DNA from: JBFMDN01 sp040753915
GTDB lineage: Bacteria > Desulfobacterota > Desulfomonilia > Desulfomonilales > Desulfomonilaceae
Direction of reading: 5' to 3'
Assembly (NCBI GenBank): GCA_040753915.1
Contig: JBFMDN010000022.1
Location: 1-64,000, forward strand
Length of the DNA stretch: 64,000 bases
Program-made: the position numbers and the translations under genes
In this document: positions 42,795 to 51,751 of the stretch, in pieces
Position numbering within the stretch: position 1 is the stretch's first letter
Layout: every line of letters starts with the position of its first letter
The notes under the pieces: model-generated
Seen by the model: only the letters and a program-made list of their open reading frames with translations
Database searches by the model: none
Told to the model about the DNA's origin: nothing

Positions 42795-44381
42795 TTGTCG
42801 CTCAACAAAGGCCAGAAGGTCCGTCAGGAAGTGATCGCAACCCTGGGCCGCGCCGACAAGCTCTTAGCCACCGGAGAGATCGACGGTCTCATGCGAAGTC
42901 TGGCCAAGTTCAGCCAAACTCTTCGCGTTGTCGAAGCAAGCCGAGCGCCGGACCTCGAAGCTCAGAGTTCCCGTCAGTGGGGGCCAGCACTGGTCTTCCG
43001 TCGCTTGTGGGAGAACCAAGGTCTTCCCGAGATCATCCGTAAGCTCTCTTCTGACCGCAAGTTCGGGCTTGACGTGGAGCGGGTGAGCTTCGCCATGGCC
43101 TTACAGCGGCTCTGCGAGCCGGGCTCCGATCTCGGGGGCTCCCAATGGGTAACAACGGTGGAAGCGCCGGGGTTCGGCGAGCTTTCGCTGCAGCACTTCT
43201 ACCGCACCGCAACGTTCCTCGCCGAGGTCCGTGGAGAGATCGAGACCGAGTTGTCCTTGCAGGACCGGAACCTGTTCACTCAAGACTTCGACCTGATGTT
43301 CATCGACACCACAAGTGTGTACGGGTACCGAGACGAGGAGAACGAGCTCTTCCGCCGGGGACACTCCCGAGATCACAGACCGGATCTTCCTCAGTTGGTC
43401 CTCTGCGTCGTGGTCAACGCCACTGGGTGGCCCGTGGCATGGGAGGTGTTCCCAGGTAACACCGCTGATCTACGTGCCATGGAGAAGATGGTGAAGCGGC
43501 TGCGCAAGCGCCTGTCCATCCGTAACGTTGTGGTAGTTGCGGATCGTGGCATGATCTCCAAGGACAGCATCAAGCTCCTCGCTGAAGACGCCGAGGCTCC
43601 CTTCGACTACATCCTTGGATGTCGGATGCGGCGTCAGAAGGAGGTTAACGATGAAGTGCTCTCTAGAGCGGGGCGGTACCATCCCGTTGCGGACAACCTT
43701 GACGTGAAGGAAGTCCTGGTGGGAGAACGGCGCTACGTTGTGTGCCGTAACCTCATCGAAGCCAAGAAGGATAAGGCCGCCCGGGAAGCGATCATCGAGA
43801 AGCTGAAAGGCATCATCGCCAAGGACGGAGCCAAGTCCTTGGTGGGTAACCGTGGCTACGCGAGGTTCGTCAAGATAGACAAGAAGAGCGTGTCCATCAA
43901 CCGCGATGCAGTGGAAGCGGATGCGAGGCTTGACGGCAAGTTCGTGCTTACCACCAACACCTCTCTTCCCCCAGCCGAGGTTGCTCTCACCTACAAGAGC
44001 CTTTGGAGAGTGGAGCGCACGTTCCGGGAGCAGAAGTCCACGCTGGAAGTGCGGCCGATCTACCATCGATGCCCTTACAACTCAATCGGCCACATCGCAG
44101 CAAGCTTCTTGGCCTTGCGGCTGGAAGTGGGTCTCCAACGTCGTCTGGACGAGAGGAAGGTGGAGATCTCTTGGCCGGATCTCATGCGGGACCTGAGACA
44201 AGTCCACAGCGTGATCGTGGAACTCGAGGGCATGCGGTACCGACTTCGCACGTCAATGGTGGGGACAAGCTACCAAGCCTTCCAGGCGGCAGGGGTGCGC
44301 CCACCCGAGACGGTAACGCTTCTGGGTCCCGTGCCGGTGGACCCTCCATCCACCGAGCCCGTTCAGATGAGCCTACTGTAG
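42795..44381 (+). pseudogene. IS1634-family transposase, 5' end cut off by IS21
   Basis: A 528-residue DDE transposase missing its usual first 25-30 residues. The frame begins at a TTG (42795) that lies inside the IS21 terminal repeat, and the first clearly native residues are KGQKVRQEVIATLGRAD. The core is complete, with FIDTTSVYGY, VVVADRGMIS and the C-terminal LTYKSLWRVERTFREQKSTLEVRPIYHR (catalytic Glu). It ends at 44381, 60 bases before the right inverted repeat. The lost start was not found on the other side of the insertion, so the gene is classed as broken even though a protein could be translated. Confidence 0.85.
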
Positions 44382-44441
44382 TGCCAACCTCTTTTCGCGC
44401 GCCTGTAGGTAGCTGATTCAATAGGACTTTACATTTTTTGG

Positions 44442-44456
44442 TGTCGAAGATGAGTC
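44442..44456. repeat. Right 15-bp inverted repeat of IS1634-type element
   Basis: TGTCGAAGATGAGTC, the exact reverse complement of 38046-38060. Confidence 0.7.
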
Positions 44457-44663
44457 AAAAATGTTGGTCCTTGCCAAGAACAAGTCTCTCTTCTGCTGTA
44501 CTTTCCCCAAGTCGCGCCTCTGGAAGATAAGGCTGATGGAAAAATGAACCATAAACTCACTCGAAACCGCCCAAACCTGTACCGTTTGGCGATAGGCTCC
44601 TAGGCAAGCCAGCAGCGCAACTCTCCGCCAAATCGAGAACTGCATCTTCGACCGCCATCTTTA

Positions 44664-45764
44664 TCAGAGCAAACGTTCAGCTTTTGAAAGCAATTTCTCG
44701 ATGTTGTCGGGTGGTTCAGACGGCTGGCCGTTTGGCCAGAATGCTTGTATGATCTCCGTGTCGAGATAGTCCTGAAAATCAATAATCATACCGTCACTGA
44801 AACGGTAGATGGCAGCACCACGATTCTGATAACGCCCACCTTGCGGAGGGATTCCAAACGTATAGAACTGTACAACACCTCTATCGCCAACTACCTCGGC
44901 CCAGTCTACTTCAAATCGAAGAGTCCCATCCATAATCTGTTGTATGCCTTTGAACAGATTCATGATAGCCTTGCGACCTACCGTTTTGCCTCCGAAACTG
45001 CTGCCGGGAAACCCCAACACACAGTGAGGATGCAGCATTCTCTCCATGAAGTCGAAATCGCTGCCGGAGAACGCATTATAGAAGGCCTTCAGGTCATCTC
45101 CTGTCACCTTCGCAGGGCGTGCTTCCCGCTCTCTCTTGAAAAGTCCGAAGGCGAAATCTTGACCATGCCCCTTGGAGCGCACCGGAATAATCCACAACAT
45201 GGCCATGGGCTCGAGGTACCGGGCCCCCTCAAGCGGGCCCCAATTGCATGACTCGAACCCCAGATCTTCGGCGAGCGCACACACCGTCCTATTAGCCTCG
45301 TCATGATCGCCGCAAACATACATGACAGGGCGGTGGCCTCCGTAACCCGGGTACGAAGAGTCCTCAAGATTCTCCCACCCCGTGGTGTTGAAAGACTTGA
45401 CCACGAGTCCTCCAACCGCCCTACGTGCAATCTCCTCTGCTCCTGAAATGGTGTGCCCCACCTCTAGTTTCAAACCAGGGCCAATCGGGTTGGTGCAATC
45501 GAGTACAATCTTGCCGCCCAAGTCTCCGGCAGACTCTACGGTAGCCTTGGCCGCCTCATACGGGATAGCCAGGGTTATCAGTTCTGACTCATCAATAGCC
45601 TCAGAAATGGGTCTTGCCCGAGCCCCCGGATTTGCACTGAGGAAAGCCTTTACCGATTGTTTCTCCGGTTCACGTACCCCAAACAAGACGGAGTGTCCTT
45701 TCTTGGCCCAGCCGATACCCAGACTCCGAGCGACGTTTCCGTAACCTAAGACCGCTATTTTCAT
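44664..45764 (-). CDS. F420-type NADP oxidoreductase domain fused to an NTF2-like domain
   Basis: Residues 1-215 form the Rossmann domain of NADPH:F420 oxidoreductase (Fno/Npdr) relatives: MKIAVLGYGNVARSLGIGWAKKGH, ELITLAIPYEAAK, VLDCTNPIGPGL, VVKSFNTTGWEN and YLEPMAMLWI. Residues about 225-360 form a SnoaL/NTF2-like cone domain (DLKAFYNAFSGSDFDFMERMLHPHCVLGFPG and GRKAIMNLFKGI). Domain order and length (366 residues) indicate a fused two-domain enzyme. The substrate is unknown; it may reduce or isomerise a small carbonyl. GGAGAA precedes the ATG. It is divergent from a LysR regulator that probably controls it. Confidence 0.78.
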   Translation of the reverse strand: MKIAVLGYGNVARSLGIGWAKKGHSVLFGVREPEKQSVKAFLSANPGARARPISEAIDESELITLAIPYEAAKATVESAGDLGGKIVLDCTNPIGPGLKLEVGHTISGAEEIARRAVGGLVVKSFNTTGWENLEDSSYPGYGGHRPVMYVCGDHDEANRTVCALAEDLGFESCNWGPLEGARYLEPMAMLWIIPVRSKGHGQDFAFGLFKREREARPAKVTGDDLKAFYNAFSGSDFDFMERMLHPHCVLGFPGSSFGGKTVGRKAIMNLFKGIQQIMDGTLRFEVDWAEVVGDRGVVQFYTFGIPPQGGRYQNRGAAIYRFSDGMIIDFQDYLDTEIIQAFWPNGQPSEPPDNIEKLLSKAERLL

Positions 45765-45903
45765 TGGATTCTCCTCTCTCACTCAGCCTTTGCAGCACTA
45801 GTCATATGTGCTAGACTCTCTGGCAGGCAAGAAACCAGTCTTGCACTCGAGCCCTGTACTACAGATACGGTACGGCCAGACATTAGTCCAATCGATAGAT
45901 GTC

Positions 45904-46857
45904 ATGAAGCATATCAACCCCATCAATCTGTACGCCTTCGACATGAACCTACTTGTGGCCTTTGAGGCTTTGATCAAAGAGTGCAGTGTCAGTCGAGCTG
46001 CCGAGCGGATCGGCATTGGTCAGCCAGCGATGAGCCACGCATTGTCGAGACTGCGAGATGTATTCAAAGATGAATTGTTCATCCGCACGCCATCTGGAAT
46101 GCAGCCTACGTCACGGGCTCTGGAATTGGCTGAACCCATAGCCTCCGCACTCGACCAGATTCGTTCCGCCATCTTTGAAAAGCCCTCCTTCGATCCAAAA
46201 ACTGGTCGTCGCACTTTCACTGTAGGGCTGACCGACTATTTGGAGACCACACTCCTGCCCCGGCTGGTGCACACGCTTCAACGTGAGGGACCGGGAATGT
46301 CGGTGGTCGTGCGATCGATAGACAGGCGCCGAGGTTTGGAGATGCTGGATCAGGACTACATTGACCTAGGCGCGGGCGTCTTCCCAGAGGTTTCATCCCG
46401 CCACCGGGCTAAGCCACTCTTTGACGACAATTATGTATGCTTGTTTAACCCTGATCATCTCAAATTCGATTTGCCGCTCACATTAGAGACTTACCTTGCC
46501 TTAGGCCACATCACAGTGTCACCGCAGGAGGGCGATGTGGGGCCTGTTGACCAGATTCTAGCTGAACGAGGCCTCAAGCGCCGAGTCGTGATTGCCACCC
46601 CAAGGTATATGGCAGCGTCATTCGCTCTGAAGGAAACGTCTCTCATGGCCACACTGCCGAAACGGATTGCCCTCTTGTGTAGCGACGCGTTCGATCTCAA
46701 AGCTGTTCCACCGCCGTTTGAGACAAGCGCTTTCGAGATTTCCGTGGTCTGGAATCGCAAATACGACGGCGATGCCGGCCATACTTGGTTTCGTGAATTG
46801 TTTTGCCGGACGGCAGCAGAGGCCAAGCAGACTAGTAGTACCTGGCGCAGAGGGTAG
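45904..46857 (+). CDS. LysR-family transcriptional regulator
   Basis: A 317-residue regulator from ATG 45904: N-terminal winged HTH (about 10-70: FDMNLLVAFEALIKECSVSRAAERIGIGQPAMSHALSRLRDVFKDELFIRT) and a periplasmic-binding-like effector domain (about 100-300). Sequence style (NLYAFDMNLL and RSAIFEKPSFDP) is close to the NodD/NahR/PcpR group that responds to aromatic compounds. It is divergent from the oxidoreductase gene with about 140 bases between, the classical LysR layout; the binding site would be there. The stop is followed at 46904 by IS21-like debris. Confidence 0.9.
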   Translation: MKHINPINLYAFDMNLLVAFEALIKECSVSRAAERIGIGQPAMSHALSRLRDVFKDELFIRTPSGMQPTSRALELAEPIASALDQIRSAIFEKPSFDPKTGRRTFTVGLTDYLETTLLPRLVHTLQREGPGMSVVVRSIDRRRGLEMLDQDYIDLGAGVFPEVSSRHRAKPLFDDNYVCLFNPDHLKFDLPLTLETYLALGHITVSPQEGDVGPVDQILAERGLKRRVVIATPRYMAASFALKETSLMATLPKRIALLCSDAFDLKAVPPPFETSAFEISVVWNRKYDGDAGHTWFRELFCRTAAEAKQTSSTWRRG

Positions 46858-46903
46858 GTGCGAGAAGCCCCACTAAGAATCAGGTGTTTGTACGGTTACT
46901 CTG

Positions 46904-47389
46904 TCAACAATGGCTCATCCGACAAGTGCGTACGTCGGAGGAGCCTAATCTTCTGATCTGTCCAGAGGCGCACTGGACGGTCAACGGTTTTCCTCCAACA
47001 ATCACCTTATGAGGAGACGTGTCGTGCTGCATCTCCTCTCCAGGAGCAAAGGTATACGCGCCAGCCCTCTTTTTTCGCGGTTCTCTCAGCCCCATCTCGC
47101 GCACGATGCGGGTCAGCGTGCTGTATGCTATCTCTATGCCTCGATCCTTGAGTTCCTCCTGCACTCTCACCACGTTTCCTTCACAGCGCCGATACTCGTC
47201 GGCTATCAGTGGCTGGTGTTCTTCACAAGAGCCGGATTGATCGGGTTGCTCTTCATGCCCCCTCTTGACCACGTCACGTACCGTGTTGCGAGAAATCCCA
47301 AACATACGACTGATTACCCGCAAGGCTGTGCCCTTTGCGTGTAATGCCACAATAGTCTTACGGATCTCCTCGGGAATCATTGTCCGCAT
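46904..47389 (-). pseudogene. IS21-like transposase IstA, N-terminal fragment
   Basis: Residues 1-140 show the IstA start (MIPEEIRKTIVALHAKGTALRVISRMFGISRNTVRDVVKRG) and reach the beginning of the catalytic core (PGEEMQHDTSPHKVIVGG, with the first Asp), after which the frame leaves the family and stops. No downstream core or istB is present, so about two thirds of the transposase are lost. Its start overlaps the end of the ParB-like gene by 13 bases. The truncation lies next to the LysR gene end. Confidence 0.82.
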
Positions 47390-48284
47390 GCTTCGCCAAT
47401 CTTCTCGTCAATCCTTGCCATGATAGACTGCGCATCCCGAAACACCCGCAAGAGCCTCGTGCGATCGAGCTCGTCCTGGCCGGGATACATCACCGTATCC
47501 ACCCTTTTGAGTAAACGTCTGAGCACCCCGGTGACGATGGAGCAGTCCTTGATCCATTCGCCCTCGGGTCCCTGGTCCAATGCCCTGGCCAGCCTGTTTT
47601 CATCCGTGGATTTGTGGGCCTTGAAGAACAGGGACGGATCCCCAACCATCCGCTCCCGAGTCTGTCGATTCGAGCTTTCGTAATGCTTGAGGAAGGCAGC
47701 GAGATCTCGTGCAGGCAGATGAGAGTGGGAAAGGTATTGGGTCAGTTTCTCCGCGTGGGAGGGTTTGGCACGTGCCAAAGGTACCAGAACACGGGTGGCA
47801 GCCCATGTGGAGACATGCCCTTGACAGACCGCGGCCAGAACATCGTCGCTTAAGGCTTCCAGAAGAGCCAATCGTCTGGAAACCCAGCTCACGTCACGAC
47901 CCATACTCCGTGCCATTTCACTTGCCGAGCATCCGAAACGATCCTTGATGTCCTGCATGATCCAGGCCTGCTCGATGGCTTCCCATTGACGTTCGCCGGC
48001 CTTCGCCAGAAGCTGGAATAGGCCTTGAGTTCCCCCTGCTCACACACGTCGGCCATCACGGTATCTCTTCCCAGCCTCTTGAGGGACAGGACTCTCAGAT
48101 ATCCGTCTATGAGGACAAACAGCGGCTCTTCAACGACCACCAGGACCGGATTGATCTGCCCGAACCTTTCCAGAGAGCCTGCCATCATGGCAAGCGCCTT
48201 TGGCCTGACGATACGAGTATGTGCGTATCGCGGCACCAGGCCGGCAATCTCTATCTCGATCCCATGGGGTTGATTCTGTTCCAT
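47377..48284 (-). pseudogene. ParB-like protein associated with IS21-like element, frameshifted
   Basis: Two frames together make a ParB/Spo0J-like protein. The first (48284 to about 48010) holds the ParB N-terminal domain (IVRPKALAMMAGSLERFGQINPVLVV and LIDGYLRVLSLKRLGRDTV), and the second (to 47377) holds the HTH (CSASEMARSMGRDVSWVSRRLALLEAL). Near 48010 the frame changes from KAYSSFW to FQLLAKAGERQWEAIEQAW, so one T in a TT pair has probably been lost. ParB-like genes upstream of IS21-type transposases recur in proteobacterial mobile elements (from memory). It may bind element DNA or regulate transposition. Confidence 0.75.
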
Positions 48285-48330
48285 GCCCCCGGATTAGCAC
48301 GAAATCTATTTTGGACACCAGAAAGTCGAT

Positions 48331-48501
48331 CTTTGCAATCAGAGGACTGATTCCCCTCTGGCGCTCAACACCGCTGAATGATACGTATTTCTCTTCCTAT
48401 CACGTCCATCTTTGCAATCAGGTCCCCACCGGAGACGACCAGATCGTAAGTCCCCGCTACCAGAGGAATTCCTCCCCTTGACGCGTCTGTCTTTGCAATC
48501 G
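48331..48501. repeat. Three copies of CTTTGCAATC(A/G)G, about 80 bases apart
   Basis: CTTTGCAATC starts at 48331, 48410 and 48491, each preceded by GTCGAT, CCAT or CTGT, in an otherwise gene-free gap between the ParB-like gene and the zinc-finger gene. The spacing of 79 and 81 bases is near eight DNA turns. They may be binding sites of the element's own DNA-binding proteins. Confidence 0.6.
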
Positions 48502-48544
48502 GCCCTGATTTTTTCCGCCGCAGGGCGTTGCGTTCCCGCTGACG

Positions 48545-48814
48545 TTACCTGTTCTTCTTGACGTAATCGGAGTGAGACTCCCGATACCGTCGGCAGTAAT
48601 CCGGGTTATTGTCCCGCCATTTCCTGCGTGCTACTCGTCGATCCTCCACGTATTCGGGATCTTCGAGCATCTTTTGCTTGTGCCACCGACGTTTTCGCTC
48701 CCTCTGACACTGGAGCCTGGAGCAGTACGACTGGCGCTTCACATGCCGATACGGCTTGAACAGTTTCCCACAGGCCAGGCAATGACGTTCTTCCAAGGCA
48801 CACCCCCAGACCAA
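48545..48814 (-). CDS. Small zinc-finger protein of IS21-like element
   Basis: An 89-residue basic protein with the ligand set HCLACGK and, 20 residues later, YCSRLQCQRERKRRW, forming a C-x2-C ... C-x4-C zinc finger. The rest is Arg/Lys/Trp/Tyr rich (RRKWRDNNPDYCRRYRESHSDYVKK). Proteins of this form accompany ParB-like and IS21-like genes in other deltaproteobacterial elements, as far as I recall. A DNA-binding or regulatory role in transposition is inferred. It lies between the CTTTGCAATC repeats and the terminal repeats at 48854-48928. Confidence 0.65.
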   Translation of the reverse strand: MVWGCALEERHCLACGKLFKPYRHVKRQSYCSRLQCQRERKRRWHKQKMLEDPEYVEDRRVARRKWRDNNPDYCRRYRESHSDYVKKNR

Positions 48815-48853
48815 GGCTGGTCCACAGGATGCCCCTTTCTCTATCCACCGGAA

Positions 48854-48928
48854 GATGGGTCAATTCCGTGAGCGGTCAAAACGGAGGGTCAATCTTGTGA
48901 ACACGAGGTGGGTCAATTCTGGTGAGCG
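48854..48928. repeat. Terminal direct repeats of the IS21-like element
   Basis: Three related stretches: GATGGGTCAATTCCGTGAGCG (48854), GAGGGTCAATCTTGTGAACACG (48884) and GGTGGGTCAATTCTGGTGAG (48907). The multiple short repeats at the edge are typical of IS21-type ends. The GTG that starts the following kinase frame lies in the last copy. Confidence 0.75.
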
Positions 48929-50295
48929 CCGAGGGCTATCGCACTCTCGTGGAAAACGCGCCGCTCGGAATCTTTTTGTCTGACGAACAGGGAATAATTC
49001 GAGAAATGAATCCCGCTCTACAGCGCATGCTTTCCTGGACAGGAACAGACTCTTGCCGACAGGTAAGCTCCTGTGATTTGGGATTTTTTGGGGAAGGCAA
49101 GGCGCTAGAGAAGATTCAGAGCTGTATTCAGGAGGGCCGGAACACGATCTCTGAGTTGCAGTACTCACCCGCTACCGGGACGGTCATTCACTTTCGGCTT
49201 TTTCTGGCTCCTTTCCGGACAACTGGCGAGCGAATTACCGGAGTCCAGGGGTTGTTGGAGGATAATACCGAGAGGAAGCGAGCGGAAATCCAATTGAAGG
49301 AGGCTCACGAGCGTGCTTCGGCGGAGGCGAGAAAGCTCCGTTCTCTCATTGAGGGAATGGAAGAAGGCGTTGTATTCGCCGGTCCTGATGATGTGGTGAC
49401 AGAGGTGAACAGTTGGTTCACTCGGTGGGCAGGTCTGGAGCGACATGACGTTATCGGCAGACGACTGGGAGATTGCCTTCCCCAGGAGGATCTCCGGTCG
49501 GCAATTCAAGACCTTGTGAGTGAATATCGTCTCTCGAACAGAAGAGATCCAGCAGACTTGACCCATGAGCTCAATCAACTGCATCTCTCTGTTCGTGCCC
49601 GACATATCTTCGATGGCGATCGGTACCGAGGAGTCATCCTCAATCTCATCGATGTGACCGAACTGGTAGAGGCAAAGCGACAAGCCGAGCAAGCAGACCT
49701 GAGCAAGAGCAGATTTCTCGCAAACATGAGCCATGAAATCCGAACGCCAATGAACGCCATCATCGGAATGGCAGAGCTTGCCCAAAACACCGAGCTGACG
49801 CCAGTTCAACGGGAGTACATCCAGGCCATTGAAATCTCCGGGCATTCTCTGCTGGCAATCATCAACGATATTCTGGACTTCTCCAAGATAGAGGCAGGGA
49901 AGCTCGAGCTTTGCTTTCAGAGCCTCAGCCTCACCGACTGCGTGTGCAGCTCCGTGCACAGCCTTGCCGCCCAGGCTCATGCAAAAGGTAATGAAATGCT
50001 CGATATCTTTCTTGAAGAAGCTCCCCAGCTCCTGACAGATCTTCGGGATGCTGTGGGATCCAAGAACTTCGAGGGGATCAGGTCAACAGCTCACTCGCTC
50101 AAAGGAATGGTCGGTGGGCTGGGGGCTCAATCTGCCTTCAAAGCGCTTCACGAGCTTGAGCAGATTGCCATCGCTCTGGATCTAGACCGGACGGAAACAG
50201 GCTTTCAGGTGGTTGAGAAGGAGCTGAACCGGGTTCTCGCAGCAGTGGCATCTGAGAAAGTGAGGATACGTGGCAATGAGAGTTCTGGTAGCTGA
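48922..50295 (+). pseudogene. Hybrid histidine kinase remnant, ATPase and receiver domains lost
   Basis: The frame opens at GTG 48922 inside the IS21-like end with a PAS domain (GYRTLVENAPLGIFLSD). A second PAS (about 138-250) and a HisKA domain with phospho-acceptor His271 (NMSHEIRTPMNAIIG) follow. Directly after HSLAAQAHAKG (about residue 357) the sequence jumps to LDIFLEEAPQLLTDLRDAVG and an HPt domain with His392 (AHSLKGMVGG). The ATPase domain and the receiver that should lie between are missing, but the frame is kept. The protein cannot phosphorylate itself, and the sensor end is cut too, so it is almost certainly inactive as a kinase. It overlaps the next gene. Confidence 0.85.
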
Positions 50296-51205
50296 AGACA
50301 ATCGTTTCTTCAGGCTATTGGTGGAAGCAAGCCTCAAGAAATGGGGACATGAGGTAGTGGGATGCGAAGACGGAAGCCAAGCCTGGGAGCTCCTCGTGCA
50401 AGAGGATCCGCCTCGCGTTGCGCTGCTTGACTGGGAAATGCCGAAACTGGAGGGAGTGGAGATTTGTCGGAGACTCCGCGCACTCAAGAACCGTCCCTAC
50501 CGCGGCGACCTCGAAACGCTACGGAGGCTGGCATTAGCAGCCGAGTGTAAGGATGACGAAACGGGTGCCCACATGGTTCGCACGGGCGCGCTGAGCGCTC
50601 TCCTTGCCGAGAAGTTAGGGCTGGGCGAGCAATTCACGAGCAACATGTTTCACGCTGCTCCCACGCACGATCTCGGAAAGATCGGGATTCCGGACGGAAT
50701 TCTGTTGAAGCGAGGCCCATTAACTCAGGTGGAGGTCGACATCATGAAGCGCCACACCCTCATCGGGGCGAAGATTCTCGACGGGTCGGCAGCCACCGTT
50801 TTCCGACTTGCTCGCACCATCGCTCTGACCCACCATGAACGATGGGACGGAAACGGCTATCCTTCAGGTCTGGCCCGCACAGAGATCCCCTTGGCCGGGA
50901 GAATTGTGGCTCTGATTGATGCATTTGACGCGATGACGTCCAACCGGCCCTACCGCCGTGCGCTCACCGTGGAACGGACGTGCAAGATCATCAGGGAGGA
51001 GAGCGCGAAGCAATTCGATCCTCATCTGGTGAATGTGTTCCTAACTCATGTGAATGTGTTTCTCGAAATGAGAGAACGAATGAACAAGGAGTTGCCCGCG
51101 TCTGCTCATTGCCCCCCGTGCCTGTGTGACGTGCTCGACGCCAAAAGCTCCGCTCAGGGATCCTCAATGACCGAGCCGGCGAGCTTTCTCGCTGGGGAAA
51201 AGTAG
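50276..51205 (+). CDS. Response regulator with HD-GYP domain, receiver truncated
   Basis: The first 75 residues are a receiver domain up to its fourth helix (MRVLVAEDN, phospho-acceptor Asp in LLDWEMP). The conserved Lys strand and last helix are absent. After RALKNRPY the protein passes straight to an HD-GYP phosphodiesterase (about 76-260) with THDLGKIGIPD (His131/Asp132), LTHHERWDGNGYPSG and the DAFDAMTSNRPYR loop. All catalytic residues are present, so c-di-GMP hydrolysis may persist without phosphorylation control. The tail (to residue 309) is unlike the family. The start overlaps the kinase remnant by 20 bases. Confidence 0.82.
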   Translation: MRVLVAEDNRFFRLLVEASLKKWGHEVVGCEDGSQAWELLVQEDPPRVALLDWEMPKLEGVEICRRLRALKNRPYRGDLETLRRLALAAECKDDETGAHMVRTGALSALLAEKLGLGEQFTSNMFHAAPTHDLGKIGIPDGILLKRGPLTQVEVDIMKRHTLIGAKILDGSAATVFRLARTIALTHHERWDGNGYPSGLARTEIPLAGRIVALIDAFDAMTSNRPYRRALTVERTCKIIREESAKQFDPHLVNVFLTHVNVFLEMRERMNKELPASAHCPPCLCDVLDAKSSAQGSSMTEPASFLAGEK

Positions 51206-51265
51206 GGGAAACGATGTTGCTTCATTGTCATGAGAAACCTCGGTCAGAATTTAAAGGACGGAGCC

Positions 51266-51376
51266 CTTGTGCCATAATCGCGTCAACTCGTTGGTGACAG
51301 AACGTTGTCACAAAAGCATCCTATCTTCTTGATCTCTCGAGAACAACGAGGTTCTTTTTTTGACCCGCGCTCTAGG
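51266..51376 (-). mobile_element. IS1380 left-end remnant (copy of 624-740)
   Basis: The stretch from CTTGTGCCATAATCGCG to CTCTAGG aligns along its whole length with 624-740 (about 85 percent by eye), including TTGTCACAAAAGCAT and GAGAACAACGAGGTT. It contains the start codon of the transposase but no more of it, so only the leader end survives. Confidence 0.85.
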
Positions 51377-51379
51377 CCA

Positions 51380-51751
51380 TTATTGAAGCTCATCTCTTAT
51401 CTTCCGAATGGCAGCCAATAGTGGCTTCAGTTCATGGGCACAGATCCAGAAGACTTGCTCCGCGTCAATATCAAAATAGTGGTGGGCGATGACGTCTCTG
51501 AAGCCCATGGCCCCTTTCCAGTCGACCTCGGGACATCTCGCAAAAAGCCGACCTTCGGTGATCTTGTCGATATGCTTCAAAGCCTCGCCGACAGCCATGA
51601 ACAGCATGCAAATGCTGTCGAGGGCTTCCATGCCGGAAGATGAGGCGGTGAATTCGTCAGCGCTTTTGAACCGTGCCGCGCGATCGGCAATTTTCTGAAG
51701 TGCGCCGTCGACTTGTGTCACGATAGAGAGCACAAGATTGTGGTCAAACAT
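51380..51751 (-). CDS. hepT: HepT-like HEPN toxin (DUF86)
   Basis: A 123-residue all-alpha HEPN protein from ATG 51751. The catalytic motif R-x4-H-x-Y reads RDVIAHHYFDID, complete. Such proteins are ribonuclease toxins inhibited by a cognate MntA nucleotidyltransferase, which modifies the Tyr of the motif. The antitoxin gene lies directly upstream and overlaps by eight bases, so both are on one message. The stop is a few bases from the IS1380 remnant. Confidence 0.9.
   Translation of the reverse strand: MFDHNLVLSIVTQVDGALQKIADRAARFKSADEFTASSSGMEALDSICMLFMAVGEALKHIDKITEGRLFARCPEVDWKGAMGFRDVIAHHYFDIDAEQVFWICAHELKPLLAAIRKIRDELQ

Larger units (their letters stand above)
40391..42807 (-). mobile_element. 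IS21-family insertion sequence (istA, istB)
   Basis: The element carries istA and istB in the usual order. The right edge reads TGTTGAGCGACAATTA (minus strand) and contains two direct GACAATTA motifs, typical of the multiple terminal repeats of IS21. The left edge near 40391 has GACAATTTCGG. Exact ends are uncertain by a few bases and no target duplication is clear. Its insertion separates the DruA-ISAs1 gene from the truncated IS1634 transposase. Confidence 0.8.
38046..44456. mobile_element. Composite IS nest bounded by IS1634-type inverted repeats
   Basis: GACTCATCTTCGACA occurs at 38046-38060 and, inverted, at 44442-44456. The right copy lies 60 bases after the stop of an IS1634-family transposase, so these are the probable ends of that element. 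Inside lie a DruA-ISAs1 transposase fragment and a complete-looking IS21 element, both inserted before the IS1634 transposase. No target-site duplication is evident (TTTAA and AAAAA flank the two ends). Confidence 0.65.

Noticed and set aside
44418..44645. A 75-residue minus-strand frame next to the IS nest
   Set aside because: It covers the IS right end and has no coding character.
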